64,000 nt of DNA from Candidatus Streptomyces philanthi (GCA_018114805.1 CP073042.1:434001-498000), one strand, 5' to 3'; counted from the stretch's first letter, positions 17,558 to 28,801 are shown. The notes: a model not told the origin generated them from the sequence alone. Program-made: numbers and translations.

Positions 17558-19024
17558 TCAGCGGCGGGTGAGCAGCCGGCCGCCGGCGGGCGCGGTCGGC
17601 TGACCGTCCCGGGCGATCCGCTGGCCGCGCAACCAGGTGGACCGCACGACGCCGCGCAGCGTCCGGCCCGCGTACGCCGTGACCCGGTTGCGGTGGTGCA
17701 GTCGGGCCGCGTCCACGGTGAATGTCCGCTCCGGCGCGAGGACCGCGAAGTCGGCGTCCCGGCCCGGCGCGATGGCGCCCTTGGCGGTGAGCCCGGCAAG
17801 CGCGGCAGGAGCCGTCGACATCCAGCGGGCGACGTCCGCCAGGTCGTGGCCGCGTGCCCGGGCGGCGCTCCAGACGGGGCGGGCAGGCCCAGTTGGAGTG
17901 AGGAGATGCCGCCCCAGGCCGTGCCGAAGTCGCCCGTCTTCAGCTCTGGGGTGCTCGGCGAGTGGTCGGAGACGACGCAGTCGATGACGCTCTCGCGCAG
18001 GCCCTGCCACAGCAGGTCCTGGTTGGCGGCCTCCCTGATGGGCGGGCAACACTTGAACTCCGTCGCGCCGTCCGGCACTTCCTCCACCGCCAGGGTCAGG
18101 AAGTGCGGGCAGGTCTCGACGCTGATCCGGAGGCCGGCGGCGCGCGCCGCAGCGATCATCGGCAGCGCCTCGCCGGACGAAAGGTGCAACAGGTGCACCC
18201 GGCCGCCGCTGGCCCGGGCCGCCTCGATCAGCGTGGCGATAGCCTCGCCCTCGACGGACCGCGGCCGCGAGGCGAGGAAGTCGGCATAGCGCGGGCCGCT
18301 GGCGGGCGGGGCGCTCGCGAGGTGGCGTGGGTCCTGCGCGTGCACGAGCAGCAACCCGTCGACGGCGGTCAGCTCGGCCAACACGGCGGCGAGCTGGCTT
18401 CGAGTCAGGTGCGGGAACTCGTCCACGCCCGACGGCGAGAGGAAGCCCTTGAAGCCGAAGACCCCGGCCGCGTGCAGGGCGCGCAGTTCGGCCAGGTTGT
18501 CGGGCACGGCGCCTCCCCAGAAGCCCACGTCCAACCAGGACCTTGGGTCCGGCGACGGCCCGCTTGCGGGCCAGGTGGGGCACGGTGGTGGTGTGCGGGA
18601 CGCTGTTGAGCGGCATGTCGACGAGGGTGGTGACGCCGCCGGCCGCCGCGGCCCGGGTGGCGGACGCGAAGCCCTCCCAGTGGGTACGCCCCGGGTCGTT
18701 GACGTGGACCTGGGTGTCCGCCAGGCCCGGCAGCAGCGCGTCGTTCCCCAACTCCACCTGCCGCGCGCCGGCGGGGGCCGGCGTGGCGTGCGGGAGCACC
18801 TCGGCGATCCGCCCGTCGGCCACGTGCACGGTGGCGGGTCGGACGCCGGCCGGGGTCACGACGCGCGTCGAGCGCAGTACGAGGTCGACCCGAGCCCGGG
18901 CCGGCGGCTGCGCGCCGCTCTCGTACGGTGTACCTCTCGGGGTGGCGACGGCGCGCCCCGTTCGGCCGCTCTCCGTCGCCGCCGCCCCACCGGACGACGC
19001 CACCGCACCGGACGTCTCGGACAC
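17558..19024 (-). pseudogene. allB: Allantoinase, two frameshifts, one metal-site His changed
   Basis: About 460 residues, a cyclic amidohydrolase opening the allantoin ring to allantoate. The start frame has [18 protein letters not shown] and [18 protein letters not shown]. After a frameshift near 18540 comes [15 protein letters not shown] (carbamylated-Lys region), [12 protein letters not shown] and [19 protein letters not shown] second shift near 17885 leads to the C-terminus. The N-terminal metal motif reads DTQVH where the family has DTHVH, so one Zn-ligand His is Gln. Divergent from the AllR gene, with a palindrome 46-62 bp upstream. Confidence 0.88.
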
Positions 19025-19069
19025 GTCGCCCCCTCGCCGCTCGCTGTCACACCGCGCGTCGCACCACTC

Positions 19070-19086
19070 TTCAACGTTCTGTTGAA
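19070..19086. promoter_or_regulatory. Palindromic operator upstream of allB, probable AllR site
   Basis: TTCAAC-GTTCT-GTTGAA, a 6-bp inverted repeat with 5-bp spacer, lies in the 364-bp allB-allR divergent region (19025-19388). A near-identical GTCAAC-AGTTT-GTTGAA occurs upstream of uraD (40221-40237). On the minus strand TTGACG (19118-19113) could be a -35 element just upstream, placing the palindrome over the likely promoter or start site. Confidence 0.65.
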
Positions 19087-19388
19087 GGAGTGTTCACGCG
19101 GCCCCGCGCCGGCGTCAAGGGCTCGTACGACACCGCCCGTGCCCCCGTGGACGGACCGCGCCACTTCGCAGGGCGGAACCGGGATTCCGTACGTCAAAAG
19201 CCCGCAGCACATCGGGCGATGCCCCGGCACCTCCGCCGGCGATTCAGACAAACCCGTCGCTACCGGCGATCGCAGCATGTGGACGGCTCGGTGCGGGACT
19301 TCGGTGCCGGGTAGGCTGCCGACGGCCGGTCGGCCAGCGAGCCACCTGGCGCTCCGGCCGATCACCTCCACCCCGAAAGGAAGCCGAC

Positions 19389-20180
19389 GTGTCGACGTCC
19401 GCCCGGTCCCACACCGCCTCCACCGCCAGCTCGGGTGGCGTCCAGTCGCTTGAGCGCGCCTTCGACCTGTTGGAGCGCATGGCCGACGCCGGCGGCGAGG
19501 TCGGGCTGAGCGAGTTGGCCACCAGCAGCGGGCTGCCGCTGCCCACCATCCACCGGCTGATGCGCACCCTGGTCGCCACCGGCTACGTACGCCAGCAGCC
19601 CAACCGCCGCTACTCGCTGGGCCCGCGGCTGATCCGGCTGGGCGAGAGCGCGTCTCGGCTGCTCGGGACATGGGCCCGACCGCACCTGGCGCGGCTCGTG
19701 GAGGAGACCGGCGAGACGGCCAACATGGCGTTGCTGGACGGCGACGAGGTGGTCTACGTCGCGCAGGTGCCCTCCCGGCACTCGATGCGGATGTTCACCG
19801 AGGTCGGCCGCCGGGTGCTGCCGCACTCCACGGCCGTAGGCAAGGCGCTGCTCGCCCCCGTGCCGGACGAGGAGGTGCGGGCCCTGCTCGCGCGCACGGG
19901 CATGCCCACGGCCACCGAGAAGACCATCACGACGCCGGACGCGTTCGTGTCCGCCCTGGAGACGGTGCGCAGCAGGGGGTACGCGATGGACGACAACGAG
20001 CAGGAGATCGGCGTGCGCTGCCTGGCCGTCACCGTGCCCGACTCCCCCACCGCCGCGGCCATCTCCATCTCGGGCCCGGCCGGCCGGGTCACGGACGCGG
20101 CGAAGGAACGGATCGTCCCGCTCCTCAAGGAGGTCGCGCGGGACCTGTCGCGGACCCTCGCCGCCACCGGGCCCGCCTGA
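19389..20180 (+). CDS. allR: IclR family regulator, allantoin repressor AllR
   Basis: 263 residues. The HTH at about 18-70 reads SLERAFDLLERMADAGG, LSELATSSGLPLPTIHRLMR and GYVRQQPNRRYSLG. The IclR effector domain follows: TGETANMALLDGDEVVYVAQ, MFTEVGRRVLPHSTAVGKALLA, and CLAVTVPDSPTAAAISISGPA. Divergent to allantoinase, as in S. coelicolor where AllR represses allantoin genes and malate synthase and responds to allantoin-pathway metabolites. GTG start with GAAAGGAAG upstream. Intact. Confidence 0.9.
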   Translation: MSTSARSHTASTASSGGVQSLERAFDLLERMADAGGEVGLSELATSSGLPLPTIHRLMRTLVATGYVRQQPNRRYSLGPRLIRLGESASRLLGTWARPHLARLVEETGETANMALLDGDEVVYVAQVPSRHSMRMFTEVGRRVLPHSTAVGKALLAPVPDEEVRALLARTGMPTATEKTITTPDAFVSALETVRSRGYAMDDNEQEIGVRCLAVTVPDSPTAAAISISGPAGRVTDAAKERIVPLLKEVARDLSRTLAATGPA

Positions 20181-20235
20181 GCCCGCCCGCCGAACCGCCC
20201 TCGCCCGCCAGGGGCCGGGGGCTATCGGGGCACGG

Positions 20236-20561
20236 CTACCCGTGCGGCGCGTCGCCGAACTGGTCGATCTCGCCGCGCGCACCGCCGTCACCGATGGCCC
20301 GAGCCGGCTCACGGAGCCCAGCGAACTCGCTATCAGCAGCAGCGAGCGCCGCAGCTCCGGCACCTCGGCCCGGCCCTCGCGCACCATCGCGTCCAGGGCC
20401 GTCAGCTCCTCATCGGCCACCGTACGGTCCGACAACTCCACCGGGTAGGAGGCCAGTTCACACCGCAACCGGGAGACCGCGCGCCCCAGCTGCGCCGCCT
20501 TGGGGTCGTCTCTTCCGGCATCGGCGGGCCGCCGGTGCTTGACGGCCACGGCGCCCTCCAT
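20236..20561 (-). CDS. DUF5955 family protein, frameshifted at the end
   Basis: About 108 residues. Conserved stretches are LRCELASYPVELSDRTVADEE, then LTALDAMVREG, EVPELRRSLLLIASSLGSVS and LGPSVTAVR, which I recognise as DUF5955, a small Streptomyces family of unknown function. Near 20270 one base is off; the true end EIDQFGDAPHG runs in the next frame to the TAG at 20236. A shorter start at GTG 20549 is possible. A 24-bp tandem repeat lies about 100 bp upstream. Confidence 0.72.
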
Positions 20562-20659
20562 GGCCAAGATGTCGGATGGCCGACCGTTCCTTGCCTCGTA
20601 GCCTGGCAACACTGACCGCCTCCCCATCTCATGCGTCCGCCCGCGACCCTCCGCGCCCC

Positions 20660-20707
20660 CATATACGCGAAGGACGCGGCACACATATACGCGAAGGACG
20701 CGGCACA
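20660..20707. repeat. 24-bp perfect tandem duplication upstream of DUF5955
   Basis: Two exact head-to-tail copies (20660-20683, 20684-20707) beginning CATATACGCGAAGGACG. The sequence is AT-richer than its surroundings and lies in the promoter region of the DUF5955 gene, so it may be a duplicated binding site. Confidence 0.75.
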
Positions 20708-20827
20708 GTTAACGCCACTCTCCGCAGGGTGCGCTACACACAGGGCGAAAACCGGTCGGCAAAGCCGGCCAAAACGGCGGGGGGCAGGCGGTCGGGGCGG
20801 TCGGTCGGCGGGTGCGGGGGCGGACGG

Positions 20828-22962
20828 TCAGGAGTCGTCCTCGACCCCGACGTCGAGCGCGTTGCGCCACACCGTGACGTCGAGCTTGACGTAGTCGCTC
20901 GGGTCCGACTCGGGCGCGAGGCCGTTGAAGGTCACCAGGCTGATGTGACCGGAGCCGGTGCGCACGCAGATTCGGGAACCCTTGGAGAGGCGGTCGAAGC
21001 CGATCGAGGTGGCGAACCGGGTCTCGGCGCGGCAGGTTTCGAGCGTGCCCTCCTGCGCGTTGTTCAGCAGCACCAGCTTGGTGTCCGACGACGACGTGTG
21101 GAGTTGCCGGTCGCCGAAGCTGTTGCTGTAGGCGATGTCGCTGTCGGTGCTGCCGTTCTCAGGCCCGATGGGGTCGGAGGCGAAGAACAGGTGGTGGCCC
21201 TCCGGCAGGTTGATGCCGTTCCTCGTCACCGGCTCGGGGTCGGGGACGACGGTGGGCGCCGTCTCGGAGGGGGTTCCCGAGGGCCCGTCGCTCGGCTGGG
21301 TCGACGGCTCGTCGGTGGTGGGCGCCTGCGTGGGTGTCCCCGTGGCCTTGGAGGGCTCCTCCTTCTCGTTCTTCTCGTTCTTCTCGGCCTGGTGGGACTT
21401 CTTGTCGTCGTCCTTGAAGAGCACGTACGTGGTGGCCCCGCCCGCCGCGGCGAAGACCAGCAGGCCCGTCACGCCCAGGGCCACAAGCTTGCCCCGGCCG
21501 CGCTTGCGCGGCCCCGGGCCGCCGCCCTCGGGCGAGCCGAGCACGGTGGTGCCGGTCGAGCCCGGGCCGGCGCCGTCCGACCCGGTCGCCGGGGTGTTCA
21601 GGGCGGTGGTGGAGAACGCGGGCGGCCCGTACCCGCCCTGGCCCACCGCGCCGCCCGACTGCGGGAGCCGTACGCCTGGTGGGCGCCGGCCTGCTGCTGC
21701 GGGTAGCCGTACTGCTGCTGCGCCGCGACCGGCGGGGTCTGGACGGGCGGCGGGGTCTGGGCCGAGTTCGGTGTGTGGGCCGGGTTCGCCGCCTGCGCCG
21801 GGGGGCGGGGTGTGCGCGGGTGCCGGCGTCGGGGTGGCCTGCGGCACCGGGGCCGGGCCGGCGGGGGGGCTGTGCGGGCGGGGTGGCGGCCGGGGGCGCC
21901 TGCGGGGGCACGGCGGGGGTCTGCGGCGCGTGCGCCGGGTAGGCGGGGCTCGGGGCCTGCTGCGGGGCGGGCGGTACGGGCGGCGCGGCGGGCGCGGGGA
22001 CGACCCCGGCCACCGGCGCGACCTGGGGCGGCGCCGGGACCTGGCGGGGGGCAGGCGCGGGCACCCGGCCGGTGATGTCGGCCGCGACGGCGCCCGGCAG
22101 CCAGTCCTCGGAACGGCGCAACTGGGTATGCGGCGAAGCCTGTTGGCACAACTGGAGGATCTCGGCGAGCGCGGGCCTGGCGGCCGGGTCCTTGCGCAGG
22201 CAGCGGCCGACCAGGTCGGCAAGCTCCGCGGGCAGCCCGGTCAGGTCTGGCTCCTCGTGCACGATGCGGTACAGCACGCCGTGCGAGGTGCCCTCCCCGA
22301 AGGCCGGGGTGCCGATCGCCGCGTACGCCGCGACCTGGCCGAGGGCGAAGATGTCGGTGGCCGGGGTGACCTCGCGGCCGGCGGCCTGTTCGGGCGCCAT
22401 GAAGGTCGGAGTGCCGACCGTGACGCCGCTGCTGGTGAGCGAGGTGGCGTCGGCGGCGCGGGCGATGCCGAAGTCGATGACGCGCGGGCCGTCGTCAGCG
22501 AGCAGCACGTTGGACGGCTTCAGGTCGCGGTGCACGATGCCCGCGCCGTGGATGACCTGGAGCGCCTCGGCTATGCCCGCGACGAGGAAGAGCACCGTGG
22601 AGACCGGGAGCTTGCCGTGCTGGGCCACCGACTCGGCGAGCGAGGGGCCCGGTACGTACGCGGTCGCCAGCCACGGGGTGGGGCCCTCGGGGTCGCTGTC
22701 GATGACCGGCGCGGTGTACAGGCCCTGGACGCGCTGGGCTGCCTTCACCTCCTGCCGGAAGCGGCGGCGGAACTCGGCGTCCTCGCTGAACTCGGGCCGG
22801 ATCACCTTGATGGCCACGGCCCGGCCGCCGAGGGTGTACGAGAGGTAGACCTTGCCCATCCCCCCCGGAACCCAGCTTCGCACTCAGTCGGTAGCCCGCG
22901 ACCGTCGTGGGGTCGTCGCCCTCAAGTGGCTTGAAGACCCCCGCGGAATCCACACTATTCAT
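20828..22962 (-). pseudogene. Hanks-type Ser/Thr protein kinase with extracellular domain (copy 1), at least three frameshifts
   Basis: Kinase domain of about 270 residues: AGYRLSAKLGSGG, frameshift in seven C (22860-22866), then MGKVYLSYTLGGRAVAIKV (ATP Lys), GIVHRDLKPSNVLL (catalytic loop), VIDFGIARA and GTPTFMAPEQ. A long Pro/Ala linker follows, broken by frame changes near 21650-21850, then RKRGRGKLVALGVTGLLVFA (membrane helix), a charged linker (SHQAEKNEKNEKEEPSK) and an outer domain with two Cys (ETCRAETR, SRICVRTG). The layout is that of a receptor-like kinase. Paralogue of the next gene. Confidence 0.86.
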
Positions 22963-23024
22963 GACGTCTCGTCCCCCGGCCCCATCAGGGCTGCCCCTCA
23001 AGCTTGCATGTGACAGCGGTGACC

Positions 23025-24819
23025 CTATCGGAAGTCGCCACCCGCGCCACCGCCGCTGACGCAGTCACCTTGACTCCTTCGCGTACGCGGCGAACCGGCC
23101 CGCCACACCGTCACGTCGAGGCTGATGTAGTCACTCGGATCACCCTGTGGCGCCGCCCCCTGGTAGGTGACGAGGGCCAGGTCGCCGGAGGCGGCCAGCA
23201 CGCAGACCCGGGAACCCGGGGCGAGCTGGCCGAGGCCGATCTCGGCGGTGAAGCGGGTGGTGTCCCGGCAGGAGGTGGCGGAGCCGTACTCGTCGGCCCA
23301 GCACCAGTTTCCCGCCGTCGCCCGCGCGCACGCTGCCGCTGCCGGGCGCGGCGGGGTTGCGGTAGCCGAAGTCGGCGGCGGTGGCCGGGGAGTCGTCGGG
23401 CCGCAGCGGGTCGGTGGCCAGGGTGAGGTGGTAGCAGTCGGGCAGCGACATGTCGTCGTAGTCGACGCCCTTGGGGCTGATCCTGCCGGGCAACTGGCTG
23501 CCCGGGCCGCTGGGCACGCCGGTCGGCTCCACGCCCTCGCGGTCGCCGCTGCCGGACGGCCCGTCCCCCGGGCCCCGGCCCGCCGGGTCCGACGTGCCGC
23601 GCGGAGCGGTCCCCGTCGTCGTCCTTGCCGAGGTAGTACGCGGCGCCGGCGCCCGCTCCCACGACCAGCACGGCGGCGGCCACCAGCGCGGCCACGCGCC
23701 GGCCGGCCCGCCCCGGGGACGCGGCGGGGCTGGCACCGGCCGCGTCGGGGGCGGGGGCGCTGGGGGCGGGGGCGTGCGGGTGGTCGGTGGCCGGCCCGCG
23801 CCGTACCGGGTCGAACGCGCCGCCGGCGGATGCCGACGCGCCGTCCGCGGCGCCCCGGTGCCCGCTCGCGTCGGCGTCACGGCCCCGGGCTAGCGTCTCG
23901 TCGTGCGGGGAGACACAGGCCGGTGCGGGGCTCGCGCTGCGCTGACCGAGGTCGGTAGCGACCACGGTGGGCAGCCAGTCCTCCGGGCGGCGCAGTTCGG
24001 CACCGGGGGACGCGGCCCGGCACAGGGCGATGACCTCCGCGGGGTCGGCCGGTCGGCCGCCTCCTTCGCCAGGCAGCGGCCGATCAGCTCGCGCAACTCC
24101 CCGGGTACGCCGCTGAGGTCGGGCTCCTTGTGGACGACCCGGTAGAGGACGCCGTGCGGGGTGCCGTCGCCGAAGGCCGGGGCGCCGGACGCCGCGAAGC
24201 AGGCCACCTGGCCGAGCACGAAGATGTCGGTGGGCGCCGTGATCTCGGTGGCCTCGGCCTGCTCGGGCGCCATGAAGGCCGGGGTGCCGATGGTCATGCC
24301 GCTGCCGGTGAGCGAGCTGGCGTCCGCGGCGCGCGAGATGCCGAAGTCGATGACGCGCGGGCCGTCGGCCGCGAGCAGCACGTTCGACGGCTTGAAGTCG
24401 CGGTGCACGATGCCCGCCTCGTGGACGGCGGCGAGTGCCTCGGCCATCCCGGCGATGAGCAGCACCACGGTGGGCACGGGCAACGGGCCGTGGTCGGTGA
24501 CCACCGACTGGAGCGAGGGGCCCGGCACGTACGTGGTGGCTAGCCAGGGCGTGTCGCCCTCGGTCTCCGCGTCGATGACCGGCGCCGTGTACAGGCCGTG
24601 CACCCGCTTGGCCGCCGCCACCTCGCGGCGGAACCTGCCCCGGAACTCCGGGTCCTCGCTCAGGTCGGGCCGTACCACCTTGATCGCGACCGGGCGGCCG
24701 GCCGGCGTGTAGGAAAGGTAGACCTTGCCCATGCCGCCCGAGCCGAGCTTGGCGGCGAGCCGGTAGCCCGCGATCTGGCGCGGGTCCTTCTCCCCCAGCG
24801 CCTTGAAGACCTCCGCCAC
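23025..24819 (-). pseudogene. Hanks-type Ser/Thr protein kinase with extracellular domain (copy 2), several frameshifts
   Basis: Starts at GTG 24819. The kinase domain is intact in one frame: AGYRLAAKLGSGGMGKVYLS, AIKVVRPDLSEDPEF, GIVHRDFKPSNVLL, VIDFGISRA and GTPAFMAPEQ. After a frameshift near 24040 come a linker, the membrane helix (VAALVAAAVLVVGAGAGAAYYLG), a further shift near 23590 and an outer domain with LPDCYHLTLATDPLRP and VCVLAASGDLALVTYQG. The ending DPSDYISLDVTVWR matches DPSDYVKLDVTVWR of copy 1, so the whole protein was duplicated. The gap to copy 1 is only 62 bp. Confidence 0.85.
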
Positions 24820-24976
24820 CTTCGTCCTCCCCGTTTCAGCACCGCACGCCCCGACCTTAACCGAGCCTTCGGGCCCAGTACGCGGTGCGGTGGGCCCGCC
24901 CGGCGGGGGCCGGGGCGCGGGCGGGGGGGCGCTGCGCCAGCGCGCTCCGGGCGCGTGGTGCGGTAGGACAGGGGCC

Positions 24977-25690
24977 ATGGCAGCGACCCCACCGAACACA
25001 CCGGCACCACCACTGGCGAGGGCGACGGGCGAGGCGACGAGCGTCGGGGAGCGGCCGGCCGTCGTCGGGCTGGTGCTCGCCGCGGGCGGTGGCCGGCGGC
25101 TCGGCGGTCGGCCCAAGGCGCTGCTCGACCACGGGGGTCGGCCGCTGGTGGAGCGCGCGGTGCGCGCGGCGCGGGCGGGGGGCTGCGCGCCCGCGGTGCA
25201 CGTGGTGCTCGGGGCGGCGGCGGAGCGGGTGCGCGCGCGGGCCGACCTCGCGGGCTGCGTCGTGACCGACAACCCCAACTGGGCCACGGGTATGGGCTCC
25301 TCGCTGCGCGCCGGGTTGGCGTCGGTGCGCGACGCCACGCGTGGCGCGGTCGGGCCGGACGGACCGACAGGCTCGGGCGCCTCGGCGGTCCTCGTGCTCC
25401 TCGTCGACCAGCCGGGCGTGGGCGCGGAGGCGGTGGCGCGGGTGGTGCGCGCGCACCGGGCGGGCGCGGGCCTGGTCGCCGCGGCGTACGGGGGGCGGCG
25501 CGGGCACCCCGTGTTGTTCGCCCGGGAGCACTGAGCGCGGGTGGCCGCGCTCGCCCACGGCGACCGTGGGGCGCGGGACTTCCTGCGGGCGCACGCGGCC
25601 GAGCTGGCGCTCGTGGAGTGCGCCGACGTCGCCTCCCGCGCGGACGTCGACACCCCGGCCGACCTGCGGCTGCTCGACCCCGACCGCTGA
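24977..25690 (+). pseudogene. MobA/MocA-like nucleotidyltransferase with in-frame TGA
   Basis: About 237 residues if read through. NTP-binding LVLAAGGGRRLGGRPKALL is near residue 32, then DNPNWATGMGSSLRAGL and LLVDQPGVGAEAV. This is the MocA/nicotine-blue-oxidoreductase-like branch, which attaches CMP or similar to molybdopterin for xanthine-dehydrogenase-type enzymes and so fits a purine-degradation region. At 25532-25534 a TGA interrupts FAREH-stop-ARVAALAHGD; the same frame then continues coherently (VECADVASRADVDTPADLR) to 25690. The codon is probably TGG originally. Confidence 0.82.
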
Positions 25691-25813
25691 CGGACGACGG
25701 AGTGCCGACCTCCCGAACTCGCGCCGCGCCGGGCCGCGTCAGCGGCATCGGCCGCACCGGTGCTCGGGCCGCGCGGGGGCCGAGCGGCGTCGCGCGGGCT
25801 GGGCCGCGGGGCG

Positions 25814-28640
25814 TCAGTGGGCGTCGCGGGTTGGGGACTGATCGCGCAGTGCGGCCGGGGCGTGGCGTACCGAGGCAATCAGGGGGTGGCCCGGGGCGAG
25901 CACGCGCTGGGCGTCGGTGAGGGTTTGCTCGAACAGGGACAGGGCCCGCGCGGTGTCGCCCGCCGCGCGGTACGCCTCGGCGAGGTTGTTGCGGGAGGCC
26001 AGCGTCGCGGGGTTGGCCTCGCCCAGCACGCGCGAGCGGCCCGCGAGGTTGCGCTCGTGCAGCTCAACGGCCCGGTCCAGGGCCCCCGTCGACGCGTACG
26101 CCTCGGCCAGGTTGTTGCGCGAGATGAACGTCGCCGGGTGTCCCTCGCCCAACACCCGCAGCCGCGCGGCGAGGTTGTCCTCGTGCAGCTCCACCGCCCG
26201 CCGCACGTCCCCCACCGCCCGGTACACCTCGGCCAGGTTGTTGCGGGAGGTCAACGTCGCGGGGTGGTCCGCGCCCAGCACCCGGGCCCGGTCGGACAGA
26301 ATGCGCTCGTGCAGTTCCACCGCCCGCCGCGGCTGTCCCGCCGCCCGGTACGCGGTGGCCAGGTTGTTGCGCGAAGTGAACGTGTCCGGGTGGTCCTCGC
26401 CGAGCAGCCGCACCCGCTCGGCCAACGTACGCTCGTGCAACTCCACGGCCCGCGCGGAGTCCCCCGCCGTCTTGTAGGCGGCGGCGAGGTTGTTCTACGG
26501 GCCGAGCGTGGCCGGGTGACCGGCGCCGAGCACCTTCGTCAGACCGGCCAGGGCGCGCTGGTAGTACCGCGTCGCGCGGGAGACGGCACCCTGGCTCTTG
26601 AGGTACAGGCCGGTGCGGTTGAGCAGGTGGGCGGTGACGACCGTGTCGGTGCCGGGGGACGTGTGGTCGGCGAGTGCCTCGATGTGCGGGAGCAGGACGC
26701 GCCACAGCGGCCAGCGGGCGGGGTCGTGCCAGGTGGGCGGCGCGGCGGCGAGGAGTCGGGCGGTAGCCTGGTCGCGGGCGGCCTCGACGAGGGCGGGCCG
26801 CCGGTGCGGGTCCTCGGGGTCGGGGGTGCGGGCGACGGCCTGCACCAGGCGGTGCACGCTGATGGTGGCGGTGTCGTGGTGCGGGGTGAGCAGGCCGTAG
26901 GCGGCCAGCCGGCCCAGGGCGCGGGTGAGTTCGGGGGGCTCAGCGACACCGTCGAGCAGGGACCGCGGCACGTGGTCGGGGGCGTACCAGGCCAGGGTCC
27001 CGTAGCAGGGTGCCGGTCAGCGGGTCGTCAGCCAGTCGATCCAGGGTGACGCGCCAGACGCGGGCCATGCTGCGCGAGGGGTCGGTGCCCTCGGCGCTGT
27101 GCTGGTACATGGCGGCCGGGTAGGTGGCCAGCAGGTCGAGGTAGGCGCGGGGGGGTGATGCCGGCCTCGGCGATGTACGCGCCGGCCTGCTCCACGGCCA
27201 GTGGCAGGTGGCCCAACTCGGCGCAGAGTTCGGCCGCGCCGTTCAGGTCGGCGAGGGCGGGCAGGAGGTGAGTCAGCAGGTCCACGGCCTCGGCAGGGTC
27301 GAGTACGTCCACCGGTACGGGGGTGGCGAGGCCGTGCCAGCCGGTGGTGCGGCGGCTGGTGACCAGGAAGCGACCGCCACGGGTGCGCTCCAGGACGGGG
27401 CGGATGTCGGCGGGGTCGTTGACGTTGTCCAGGATGACCAACCATCCGTCGTGGGCGGCGAGCCACTGCACCGCCCGCTCGCGCAGGGCCTTCAGCAGCA
27501 GCAGGCCCGACAGTTTCGGGTTGCAGCGCCGTCGCCAGGGACTCCAGGCCGGCGTCGAGGGCGGCCAGGCTGTCGGCGTTGATCCACCAGATCGGGTTGT
27601 GGTCCGCCGCGTGGGTGGCGGCCCAGTGCGCGGCCAGGGTGCTCTTGCCGATTCCGCCGAGCCCGTGCAGGGCCTGGACCACCACCTTGCCCGGGTCCGC
27701 CAGCGAGGCGTCGAGTCGGTCCAGGTCGCGGGCCCGGCGACGAACCGGTGCGGGGTCGGCGGCAGCCGGATCAGCCCCTTCGGGGCGACCAGCTCACGCA
27801 CCGGGCGGAACGCCTCGGGCGGCAGGTGGATCTGGAGGTTCGTCGCGTGGTCGCCACTGGAGGCGATCCCCGCGACGCTCCCGCCGACGGCGAGCGCGCG
27901 CTCCGCCTGGGCGGTGGCGGCCGTCGCCACGGGCCCTGCGGGCGCGGGCACGGGCGCGGGCGCGAGCGGAGCCATGGTCGAGCTCGCGGTCGGGGTCGGG
28001 CTCGCGCGTGGGGGCTGGGGCGGGTACGCCGGCGGGGGCGGGTTCGTCGGGGGCGCCGGCTCGCTCGGCCGGCTGGACCATCGGCGCATCAGCGGTCGCT
28101 GTCGCCGGGGTGACCGGCGCCGGGGCTGGTGTGCGGGCCGGCGCTCGGGGTCGCGGTGGTGCCGGCAGGGGTGGCGGTGGCTGGGCCGGCGGGGGTGGCG
28201 TCGCCGGTGGACACGATCCCGGAGACGTCCCCGCCGATGGCCACCGAAGGCTCCCCCGCGGCGTGCACGGTGGCGGGCGGGGCGGTCGGCGTGGGTGGCG
28301 ACGCGGTGGGCGGGGCGGGGGACGCGGCTCCGTGTCGGGGGTGGGCCGGTGCCGGGGCGGGACCGTCGCAGGTGGACACGCTGCCGGAGACGCTCCCGCC
28401 GATCGCGACGGACCGGTGCGCGCCCGCCGTGACGGCGGGGCCCACCGGGGCGGTGGGGGCGGGCGGAACCGGCGCGGCGGAGCGCCGCAGCGCGTACACC
28501 GAGAAGCCCAGGCCGACGATGCCCGCCACCTGGCCCGCCATTTCCAGGTCGGCGATCGCCACGAGCGCGACCAACCCGATGGCCAGCAACGCCCCGGCCG
28601 TCACACCGCCCCAGGCCAACGCCCGCTGTCGTCCCGTCAT
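25814..28640 (-). pseudogene. Membrane-linked NB-ARC/TPR (STAND) protein, multiply interrupted
   Basis: N-terminus with two membrane helices (WGGVTAGALLAIGLVALVAI, VAGIVGLGFSVYAL). A Pro/Ala linker then carries three copies of a repeat: SVAIGGSVSGSVSTCDG, SVAIGGDVSGIVSTGD, ALAVGGSVAGIASSGD. Next is an NB-ARC ATPase: ALHGLGGIGKSTLAAHWA (P-loop), DGWLVILDNVND (Walker B), GGRFLVTSRR and GHLPLAVEQAGAYI. At least five TPR units follow, each like RNNLAEAYRAAGDTARALSL. Frames change near 28090, 27720, 27520, 27165 and 26990, and an in-frame TAG stands at 26495-26497. Such STAND proteins act as signal-triggered switches; the trigger is unknown. Confidence 0.8.
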
Positions 28641-28801
28641 ATGACCCATCATCGACGGCGATCCCCCACCACGCCACGCACTCGTCACAACCCGTGCCAT
28701 TCGCCCGGGCGCCGACGCGTCGCGGCCGACCCAGCGGGCGCGTGGGCAGCGCCGGACGGACGCGGGCCGCGGCGCGGCCTCCGCCGCACCGCCAGACCCC
28801 A

